Origin: Rudanella sp.
GTDB taxonomy: Bacteria; Bacteroidota; Bacteroidia; Cytophagales; Spirosomataceae
Length of the DNA: 5,711 nucleotides
NCBI GenBank assembly: GCA_026785985.1
Contig: JAJAYX010000565.1
Coordinates: 1-5,711, forward strand
Direction of reading: 5' to 3'
Part shown: positions 1-5,230 of the stretch, one piece after another
How positions within the stretch are numbered: the first letter of the stretch is position 1
Layout of the letters: the number at the start of each line of letters is the position of its first letter
Notes under the pieces: generated by a model
Database searches by the model: none
What the model was told of the DNA's origin: nothing
Seen by the model: only the letters and a program-made list of their open reading frames with translations
Program-made: the position numbers and the translations under genes

Positions 1-56
1 GTACGCTGCCATCCGGTGCCTGAGACGAGTACGCTGCCATCCGGTGCCTGAGACGC
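1..56. repeat. 28-bp tandem repeat, two copies
   Basis: Bases 1-28 and 29-56 are the same 28-bp word, beginning GTACGCTGCCATCC and ending GGTGCCTGAGACG, with one difference at the last base (A, then C). The array may continue to the left of the window. The end of each unit (GAGACG) is also the start of the palindrome at 50-71, so only the second copy runs on into a complete palindrome. This suggests that sequence next to a REP element was duplicated. No coding function is visible. Confidence 0.9.
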
Positions 57-74
57 AAAGGATTGCGTCTCTAC
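44..74 (-). repeat. REP-like palindrome at the 3' end of the RAYT gene
   Basis: A perfect stem of 9 bp, GAGACGCAA (50-58) and TTGCGTCTC (63-71), encloses a 4-base loop. Read on the minus strand the element is TGTAGAGACGCAA, loop, TTGCGTCTCAGGC. It closely resembles the plus-strand sequence at 3502-3531 inside the response regulator gene: 25 of 30 positions are identical, three mismatches fall in the loop, and the other two are a compensated stem pair. The minus-strand word GTAGAGAC (67-74) supplies the TAG stop of the transposase. This is the kind of palindrome that RAYT transposases act on; the assignment as its substrate is inferred. Confidence 0.8.
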
Positions 75-610
75 ATGTATAATCCCTCCTGATTGTCGCG
101 GTTCCTAACCCAATTATCAGGATTTTCGATTATGTATTGGCGAATGCGGTTTAGTTCGTTTTCATTGCGAATTACGCGATCATGGTAACGGGGTTGCCAA
201 CTGAATTCGAGGGTATTGGTAGTGGCGTAGGCTTTCACACCAGATTTGTAGCCACGTATAACTGATCCCAAATTCTGACGTTGTGGACCGAAGGTATTTG
301 GTTGCCAATCTACATAATCAGGTTTGTCTATAAACAGGATACCATGCAGGTGATTCGGCATCAATTGAAAAGCATCTAATTGAACGAATGGCGAAAATTC
401 AGCAATAGAAAACCACCCGTCTATGGCGCGCTGACCAATGACAGTCGGTTTAATTATAGGTTTGGTATCAGAATCAATAATTTCACCGAAATAAGGGAAT
501 CTAGCTTTAGTACAAATCGTGATAAAGTAGGCTCCATTCGAACCATAATCATAATTTGACAGCCGAGTTGTATCAATCCGAAATTGCCCTTGAAATAGAT
601 GTTCGTTCAT
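71..610 (-). CDS. REP-associated tyrosine transposase (RAYT, Y1/HUH family)
   Basis: This 179-residue protein is a single-strand DNA transposase of the Y1 (IS200-like) superfamily, RAYT branch. Near the N-terminus it has the family strand GAYFITICTKARFPYFGEI (residues 26-44). The HUH metal-binding motif is in MPNHLHG, with H87 and H89. GSVIRGYKSGVKAYA (115-129) is the conserved middle helix. The block after WQPRYHDRVIRNENEL leads to RIRQYIIENPDNW, where Y159 is the probable nucleophile. Length and motifs look complete, so it is probably functional. REP-like palindromes lie immediately at both ends, as is typical for RAYT genes. Sampled stretches have about 37-45% GC against about 60% in the helicase next door, consistent with recent arrival. 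The start is the ATG at 608-610; no clear ribosome binding site is seen. It might be a domesticated, non-mobile RAYT acting on dispersed REPs rather than a whole insertion sequence. Confidence 0.9.
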   Translation of the reverse strand: MNEHLFQGQFRIDTTRLSNYDYGSNGAYFITICTKARFPYFGEIIDSDTKPIIKPTVIGQRAIDGWFSIAEFSPFVQLDAFQLMPNHLHGILFIDKPDYVDWQPNTFGPQRQNLGSVIRGYKSGVKAYATTNTLEFSWQPRYHDRVIRNENELNRIRQYIIENPDNWVRNRDNQEGLYM

Positions 611-621
611 TGTGGTATATG

Positions 622-660
622 CAGACGCAACCCTGTGCGTCCGCCCGTGCAGTCTCTACC
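622..660 (-). repeat. REP-like element between helicase stop and RAYT start
   Basis: On the minus strand this reads GTAGAGAC (652-659), a 10-base G/C-rich spacer, then a hairpin with arms GACGCA and TGCGTC (plus-strand arms 624-629 and 636-641). It has the same order as the copy in the response regulator gene on the minus strand at 3574-3611: GTAGAGAC, a 12-base spacer ending in a GGG word, and a palindrome containing CGCA and TTGCG. It is in direct orientation with the repeat at the other end of the RAYT gene. The TAG stop of the helicase lies in its first bases. It fills almost the whole 45-bp gap between the two genes. Confidence 0.75.
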
Positions 661-3079
661 AAATACCCGCCATTACCATTTTGATTTCCCCGTAGGTAAC
701 GACATTGTTCACGCCCGCCCGGATTTCGGTTGAACCAGCCCCTTCGTGGGCTTGAGCGTATTCGCGGATGAGGGCGATTTTCGGGGCTGGCACCACAGCC
801 TCCACGGGCAACAGACCCGATTTAATGGCTTTGGCTAAATGGCCCTCCACCGTTGACAGGGCCATGCCCCGTTTCTCAGCGATGGCATCCGGCGATTGAC
901 CCGACAGAAACAGTCGAAGGGTGGCATCGAAGGTCGATTCTTTGTCGGCTTTGGCAATTTTGGCCTTTTCGCGAAGACTGGCTCCTGAACCCCGAAACGC
1001 ATCCAGAATCTTCATGATGTCGGGGCCAATTTGCTTCACTTTGGTTTTCCCAAAACCCTTCACGGCCAGTAATTCAGCGGTTGAACTCGGGCGGATTTTT
1101 ACTAATTCGACAATTGTTTTGGTGGGCAACACCATGAATCCCGTGGTGTTGTGTTCGGCAGCCATTTCGTCGCGCCACCTGGTCAGGGCTTTGTACAAAT
1201 CATCGCGGCTACCCCCGCCCGATTCAGTGCTAGCCTTCTCGAATTGTTTACGGGCGGGTTTGAAATCAAGTTCGGCGTGGTTGCGGGCCTGTAAGAAACC
1301 CAGTGCATCGAAGCCCTCTGTACACCGCTCGAAGCTTTTTAGTTTGCTGAACAGTTCCTTTTCCAGCTCATCCATAATTTCGAGCAGTGTCTCCCGAACG
1401 GCCTTGTTATCGGCGTCGGTAGGCGCGTTTCGGAGCCGGGGCAGCAGGTCGTTGGTGAGTAGGGCGTTGAAATAATCGGCTCCTTTGCGGATACGCTCTT
1501 GAAGAGCCTCGTTGGCTTCGGGGAGCGGTTCCTGAGCAAAATAAGCGGGCATCTGTTGTTGAAACCGGCGACCTACGTCGCGGGCTTTGGGACGTAGGTC
1601 GTTTTCGAGGGCTTCGAGAGCAGGCGCCAACTCGTCATCGAAACTAGAGCCATGCTGATTTACCTCCCGCCGACAGCGGTAGAGCAGCGTGGCCGCATGT
1701 TCAAACGAAAACAACTCGTTTAGTAAGGCCTCCTGATTGGTGCGTTTGGCTTCGTGCAGATGTTGTTCGGTGGGCGTTTGCAGCTGCTCATGGAAAACTT
1801 CGAGCGTTTGTTCCGTTTTGATGCTGCTCGACGGAATGGGCGTGCGTAACACCAAGCCCTCCAGCGTTTTGCAACGGCTAAGGGCCACGTAAACCTGCCC
1901 GTGTGCAAAAGCCGCCGATGCGTCGATAATGGCCCGCTCAAAAGTCAATCCCTGGCTTTTGTGGATCGTGATGGCCCACGCCAGCCGGAGCGGAAACTGG
2001 GTAAAGGTCCCGATCACGTCGGCGGTAATTTCCTTCGTATCCGGATCGAGCGTATAGCGGATGTTTTGCCACTCCGCCGTGGAAACCATTAGGGTATCGC
2101 CGTCGGCCTGACCTTCCACAAAGATGATCCCGTCTTCCTCGTCGATGCGGAGCACGCGGCCAATCTTGCCATTGTAAAACAGCTTTTCGCGGGAGATGTC
2201 GTTTTTGATAAACATCACCTGCGCGCCCACTTTCAGGGTTAGTTCGGCATCGGTGGGATAGGCCGAAGCGGGGAAATCGCCGGTTGTGGTGGCTTCGGAG
2301 CTGTGTTCGCGCCCCTTCAGTTCGGCCAGTTTGGTGGCGTTGATTTGCTGGGCGGAGTTGTTGTGCGTGGTAAGGGTAATGTAGCCTTCCTTATCGGCAG
2401 GTCGGAAATCGGGAACGTACCGCTGGTTGAGGTCAGCCAGTTGAGCGCTGGTAATCGTTTTTTCGCGAATGGCGTTCAACAGATCAATGAATCGCTGATC
2501 GGATTGCCGGTAAATATGCGTGAGTTCAATGCTCACATACGGTGTTTCGCGCAGGGCGCGGCTCCCGAAAAAATAGCCGGTTTCGTAATAGTCGCGGAGT
2601 AGCACCCAGTCTTCGTCCCGAATCACGGGCGGCAACTGTTGCATATCGCCGATCATGAGCAGCTGCACTCCGCCAAACGGTTCCGACGGGTTCCGATACC
2701 GGCGCAGTACCTCGTCGATGCCATCGAGCACGTCGGCCCGGACCATACTGATTTCGTCGATCACCAGCAGGTCGAGGGTACGCAGCAGCCGGATCTTGTC
2801 GCGGTTAAACTTGCGGCCTTCGCGGGTGGTTGAGCCGGGGGTGAGTGGCCCAAACGGCAACTGAAACATGGAGTGGATAGTCACTCCCCCCGCGTTAATT
2901 GCCGCTACGCCTGTTGGGGCTACAACTGCCAATCGTTTGGCTGCCAGTTGTTTAATAGTATGTAGAAACGTGGTTTTCCCCGTGCCGGCCTTGCCCGTCA
3001 GAAAGATATTATTGCGGGTATGGAGAACAAAATCAGTGGCTAAAACGAGTTTGTCGTTAACGGCAGGAGCGGTGGGCAT
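656..3079 (-). CDS. Pif1/Dda-type SF1B DNA helicase with HRDC and HTH_40 tail
   Basis: This 807-residue ATP-dependent helicase is predicted to move 5' to 3' on DNA. The motor has all superfamily 1B motifs: Walker A GKAGTGKT (29-36), motif Ia APTGVAAINAGG (54-65) and TIHSMF, Walker B VIDEISM (106-112), motif III GDMQQLPPV (144-152), motif IV YRQ (190-192), motif V ITIHKSQGLTF (370-380) and motif VI VYVALSRCKT (395-404). Residues about 420-620 are helical with no family I can name. Residues about 625-697 look like an HRDC domain, including VKGFGKTKVKQIG. The end (about 714-807) resembles HTH_40, the winged-helix-like tail found on RecQ and related helicases. The role is probably repair or resolution of structured DNA; no partner is encoded nearby. 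The ATG at 3077-3079 lies 29 residues before Walker A, as expected for the family. It is separated from the two-component operon by 91 bp and a hairpin, so it is probably its own unit. Its TAG stop is within a REP repeat. Confidence 0.92.
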   Translation of the reverse strand: MPTAPAVNDKLVLATDFVLHTRNNIFLTGKAGTGKTTFLHTIKQLAAKRLAVVAPTGVAAINAGGVTIHSMFQLPFGPLTPGSTTREGRKFNRDKIRLLRTLDLLVIDEISMVRADVLDGIDEVLRRYRNPSEPFGGVQLLMIGDMQQLPPVIRDEDWVLLRDYYETGYFFGSRALRETPYVSIELTHIYRQSDQRFIDLLNAIREKTITSAQLADLNQRYVPDFRPADKEGYITLTTHNNSAQQINATKLAELKGREHSSEATTTGDFPASAYPTDAELTLKVGAQVMFIKNDISREKLFYNGKIGRVLRIDEEDGIIFVEGQADGDTLMVSTAEWQNIRYTLDPDTKEITADVIGTFTQFPLRLAWAITIHKSQGLTFERAIIDASAAFAHGQVYVALSRCKTLEGLVLRTPIPSSSIKTEQTLEVFHEQLQTPTEQHLHEAKRTNQEALLNELFSFEHAATLLYRCRREVNQHGSSFDDELAPALEALENDLRPKARDVGRRFQQQMPAYFAQEPLPEANEALQERIRKGADYFNALLTNDLLPRLRNAPTDADNKAVRETLLEIMDELEKELFSKLKSFERCTEGFDALGFLQARNHAELDFKPARKQFEKASTESGGGSRDDLYKALTRWRDEMAAEHNTTGFMVLPTKTIVELVKIRPSSTAELLAVKGFGKTKVKQIGPDIMKILDAFRGSGASLREKAKIAKADKESTFDATLRLFLSGQSPDAIAEKRGMALSTVEGHLAKAIKSGLLPVEAVVPAPKIALIREYAQAHEGAGSTEIRAGVNNVVTYGEIKMVMAGIW

Positions 3080-3120
3080 GGGGCAGTGGGCCTGGGAGTT
3101 GGGGTAATTGATTTGGGGTA

Positions 3121-3152
3121 CAAATTACGCACCAGAACTGACTAACCCCAAA
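3121..3152 (-). promoter_or_regulatory. candidate Bacteroidota-type promoter for the helicase
   Basis: Read on the minus strand, TTTG (3149-3152) is followed after 21 bases by TAATTTG (3121-3127). This approximates the Bacteroidota sigma pattern of TTTG or TTG, about 19-21 bases, then TAnnTTTG, but with one base missing in the -7 box. Transcription would begin near 3114, leaving a leader of about 35 bases before the helicase ATG at 3079. The match is imperfect and no experiment supports it. Confidence 0.35.
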
Positions 3153-3170
3153 CCCTCTGCCCGAAACCCT

Positions 3171-3974
3171 TCACCCCTCCACCCGCCGAAAAAACTCGTC
3201 CCGGTAGGTGTCGCCTACCGGGACGAGTTTTTTACCGATGTAAATGCGGTTGCGCTCGATGGATTCGATGCGGTTCAGGGCCACGATGTACGATTTATGC
3301 ACCCGAATGAACCGGCTGACGGGCAGTTTCTCCTCCAGACTTTTCATGGTTTGCAACGTCAGCAGGCGGGTTGGATCAGTTTTGCCGGTGGCCGGGGGTG
3401 TATAAATCGAGACGTAATCTTTCAGGCCCTCAGAATACAGAATATTGGCTAAATCAATGCGCTGTAAGCGATATTCTGTTTTTACGAAAATGAAATCGGG
3501 CTGTAGAGCCGCAAAATTTTGCGGCTCAGGCGCGTCAGCAATTTTGACGTTTGTTTCTGGCTGACGAAAAGAAGCCGCAAGCTCTTGCGGCACCCGCAGA
3601 TCGGTCTCTACAGATGGCAACAATTTCTGGGCAGCCCGGTAGAACCGCTCAAACGAAACGGGTTTGAGCAGGTAATCGACCACGTTGTGTTCGTAGCCGT
3701 CGAGGGCATATTCGGAGTAAGCGGTGGTTAGAATCACCCGGCAGCGACTGCCCAAACCGCCATGTCGGGCAATTTTCAGGAACTGAAGCCCCGTCAGTTC
3801 GGGCATCTGAATATCTAAAAACACCACATCGACCTCACCCGCCTGCACCCGTTGCAGAGCCGCGATGGGGGAGGTCAGGGTGCCAACCAAGGTCAGAAAC
3901 GGCACTTTACTGACGTAATCGGCCAGAATGGTGAGGGCCAGCGGTTCATCGTCAACTATCAGGGTTCGAAGCAT
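3171..3974 (-). CDS. LytTR-family response regulator
   Basis: This 267-residue regulator is the DNA-binding partner of the kinase encoded just upstream. The receiver domain (1-118) has the acidic pair D8-D9, phospho-acceptor D54 in VVFLDIQMPE, T83/T84 and K104 in LLKPVSF, so phosphorylation should be intact. A LytTR domain follows (about 160-267), with FIFVKTEYRLQRIDL, ILYSEGLKDYVSIY, MKSLEEKLP, FIRVHKSYIVALNRIE and the usual end IGKKLVPVGDTYRDEFF. The linker (121-158) is encoded by a REP-like repeat (3501-3613). I chose the ATG at 3972-3974, which gives MLRTLIVDDEP, the standard receiver start, 2 bp after the kinase stop. An ATG at 3999-4001 would add nine residues with no family resemblance and overlap the kinase. 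LytTR proteins bind paired short direct repeats; candidate sites lie in the divergent region at 5077-5160. The last 20 codons contain a strong hairpin. Confidence 0.93.
   Translation of the reverse strand: MLRTLIVDDEPLALTILADYVSKVPFLTLVGTLTSPIAALQRVQAGEVDVVFLDIQMPELTGLQFLKIARHGGLGSRCRVILTTAYSEYALDGYEHNVVDYLLKPVSFERFYRAAQKLLPSVETDLRVPQELAASFRQPETNVKIADAPEPQNFAALQPDFIFVKTEYRLQRIDLANILYSEGLKDYVSIYTPPATGKTDPTRLLTLQTMKSLEEKLPVSRFIRVHKSYIVALNRIESIERNRIYIGKKLVPVGDTYRDEFFRRVEG
3189..3233. terminator. perfect 20-bp hairpin with A/T tracts inside the regulator's last codons
   Basis: The left arm (3189-3208: six A, then CTCGTCCCGGTAGG) and the right arm (3214-3233: CCTACCGGGACGAG, then six T) are exact reverse complements across a 5-base loop. 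The A6/T6 tracts give an intrinsic-terminator shape on both strands. It is still coding: on the minus strand it encodes KKLVPVGDTYRDEFF of the regulator, and the stop codon is 15 bases further on. It would separate the two-component operon from the helicase downstream. A translating ribosome could cover it, so its efficiency as a terminator is uncertain. Confidence 0.55.
3501..3613. repeat. paired REP-like (BIME-like) element inside the response regulator gene
   Basis: The element is bounded by CTGTAGAG (3501-3508) and its inverse CTCTACAG (3606-3613). Inside are a perfect 22-bp palindrome (3506-3527, arms GAGCCGCAAAA and TTTTGCGGCTC), an inverted pair CGTCAG (3533-3538) and CTGACG (3561-3566), and a second palindrome (3574-3591, arms GCCGCAAG and CTTGCGGC). 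The left half matches the repeat after the RAYT gene, and the right half resembles the repeat before it. It encodes residues 121-158 of the regulator, exactly the inter-domain linker, with no stop and no frame change. Confidence 0.8.
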
Positions 3975-3976
3975 AT

Positions 3977-5035
3977 TTATAAAGTCAATTCCAGTCGGCA
4001 CGAATAGGTTTGATCGTCTTCGTCTACCTTGAGGCTGTATTGGTTTGGGTAGAGCAAATCTAAGCGTCGGCGGACATTCGGCAAGCCAATGCCGCCCGTT
4101 GTGTCTTTCTGATGGCGACTTTTCTTGTTCAACACATCGGCTACCAGTTTGCCTTGCCGTACGCTCAGGTGAATCACCAGTGGATGGTTTGGGTCGGTGA
4201 GGTCGCCGTGTTTAAAGGCATTTTCCACAAACGAAATCAGCAACATCGGCTCCACTCGGTAGAGGTCGGGGTTGCCCTTCACCTCAAACTGAACCTGGGC
4301 ATTGGGGACACGCAGCTTTTCGAGATCGACCAGATTCTGGAGGTACTGAATCTCTTTGGTCAGCGATACTTTGTGCGATAACCCTGCGGCACTAGTTTGG
4401 GGGTTTCCCGTGCTTTCGTAGAGCATATAACGCATCAGTTCGGAGAGTTTCAGAATGGCTCCCGGTGCAGCATCCGACTTGGCGTAGGCAAGCGCATAAA
4501 TGTTGTTGAGTGTGTTGAACAGGAAGTGCGGATTGATCTGCGATTTCAGAAAGGCCAGTTCTGCCGTTGTTTTTTCGCCTACCAGTTCCTTACGCTCCTG
4601 CTGATGCCGAAACCAGTCTTCGAGGAGTTTGAACAACGCACCGAGCGCTACTGCTTTGATGGCGAAATACTGATTGTCGATAATGTAATAACCCAGTGTG
4701 AGGTCTTCCGGGTAGTAGTTGACCGCTCCGAATAACAGGCGGGTAACCTGCTGCTCGGCCAGATAACGGGCCCCAATAAACACAAACCCCGCCCCAATGG
4801 AGCCCAGAACAGCCCATAGATACTGTTTCCGGTTCAGAAACCGGTTCAGCACCAGCGCGTGTTCGGCCCAGGCGGCCAGCAAAAACACCGTGTTGAACGT
4901 GATGCCGAACATGGTATAAGGCTTCCCCTTCGTCTCCGGATTGACGGTGCTAATCACAATCGGTACGACCAATATACTGACGTAGAGCAGACCACGAAGC
5001 ACAGCGCGATTGGGGCGGAGCGAGGATAGTTTCAT
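3977..5035 (-). CDS. LytS/YpdA-type sensor histidine kinase
   Basis: This 352-residue membrane kinase is predicted to phosphorylate the LytTR regulator encoded 2 bp downstream. The N-terminal sensor part has about four hydrophobic segments: roughly 12-30, 43-63, 72-92 and 116-137. A short charged helix (about 139-160) leads to the His_kinase family box FLKSQINPHFLFNTLNN, with phospho-acceptor H170. The ATP-binding domain has the N box ISFVENAFKHG (N272) and the glycine box TGGIGLPNVRRRLDLLYP (from 313). No separate ligand-binding domain is present, so the signal may be sensed in the membrane; the ligand is unknown. I chose the ATG at 5033-5035 (MKLSSLRPN), just before the first membrane segment. 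The frame stays open upstream to 5206, but that part is arginine/proline-rich, unlike a kinase, and overlies the control region. Confidence 0.93.
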   Translation of the reverse strand: MKLSSLRPNRAVLRGLLYVSILVVPIVISTVNPETKGKPYTMFGITFNTVFLLAAWAEHALVLNRFLNRKQYLWAVLGSIGAGFVFIGARYLAEQQVTRLLFGAVNYYPEDLTLGYYIIDNQYFAIKAVALGALFKLLEDWFRHQQERKELVGEKTTAELAFLKSQINPHFLFNTLNNIYALAYAKSDAAPGAILKLSELMRYMLYESTGNPQTSAAGLSHKVSLTKEIQYLQNLVDLEKLRVPNAQVQFEVKGNPDLYRVEPMLLISFVENAFKHGDLTDPNHPLVIHLSVRQGKLVADVLNKKSRHQKDTTGGIGLPNVRRRLDLLYPNQYSLKVDEDDQTYSCRLELTL

Positions 5036-5040
5036 GCCGT

Positions 5041-5071
5041 CAAAGCTATGCTGATTAATTGAATGACCCAA
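5041..5071 (-). promoter_or_regulatory. candidate promoter for the kinase-regulator operon
   Basis: On the minus strand TTG (5069-5071) is followed after 20 bases by TAGCTTTG (5041-5048), an exact fit to the Bacteroidota TAnnTTTG -7 box with acceptable spacing. Transcription would then begin within a few bases of the kinase ATG (5033-5035), implying little or no leader. Either the mRNA is leaderless, or the match is accidental. The first direct-repeat pair of LytTR-like sites ends 7 bases upstream of the -33 TTG, a position that suits an activator. Confidence 0.45.
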
Positions 5072-5076
5072 TCTGG

Positions 5077-5160
5077 TTCGACCAACGCCCGTTTTTTGCC
5101 GACCAACCGGCGCGGCTATTCGGGCTGGCGTTGGACGAGAAAACAGCCGCGTTGGTCGAA
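5077..5160. promoter_or_regulatory. four-site array, likely LytTR-type operator between divergent genes
   Basis: CGACCAAC occurs on the plus strand at 5079-5086 and 5100-5107. Its reverse, GTTGGACG and GTTGGTCG, occurs at 5130-5137 and 5151-5158. Each pair is a direct repeat with exactly 21-bp offset (two helical turns), and the pairs face opposite ways. The outer ends form a perfect 12-bp inverted repeat, 5077-5088 against 5149-5160. Known LytTR-domain targets are 9-bp direct repeats with 12-13 bases between them and a GTT core; the core CGTTGGT here fits part of that consensus, though its first two positions do not. Binding by the neighbouring regulator is inferred. Confidence 0.55.
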
Positions 5161-5230
5161 TTGAGTAAAGCCGGGTGGGGGCAGGCCTGCACCTTTGTTC
5201 CATCAATCACGCAAAACAAAACGCAACCTC

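Noticed and set aside
1..56. The tandem repeat as a CRISPR array
   Set aside because: The two copies are directly adjacent with no spacer between them, and there are no cas genes.
624..641. REP hairpin as terminator for the helicase
   Set aside because: The stem is only 6 bp and no T tract follows on the minus strand.
921..1475. Plus-strand open frame of 184 codons opposite the helicase
   Set aside because: It is a Ser/Ala/Arg-rich antisense shadow of a gene whose motifs are clear on the other strand.
3099..3120. Two TTGGGGTA words upstream of the helicase
   Set aside because: They are short, low-complexity words in a G-rich gap; there are too few copies to argue for a site.
3108..3452. 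Plus-strand open frame ending in a regulator-like motif (VPVGVAYRDEFF)
   Set aside because: The resemblance arises because the perfect hairpin at 3189-3233 reads almost the same on both strands. The rest of the frame is antisense to the LytTR gene.
3975..4001. Regulator start at the ATG at 4001
   Set aside because: It adds MPTGIDFIN, which is the kinase's end read in another frame; receiver domains normally begin as MLRTLIVDDEP does.
5181..5190. 10-bp palindrome GCAGGCCTGC as an operator
   Set aside because: It is short and single, and nothing ties it to a known regulator.
5036..5206. N-terminal extension of the kinase to an ATG at 5206
   Set aside because: The 57 extra residues are Arg/Pro-rich, resemble no kinase sequence and overlie the direct-repeat control region. 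The ATG at 5035 stands just before the first membrane segment.
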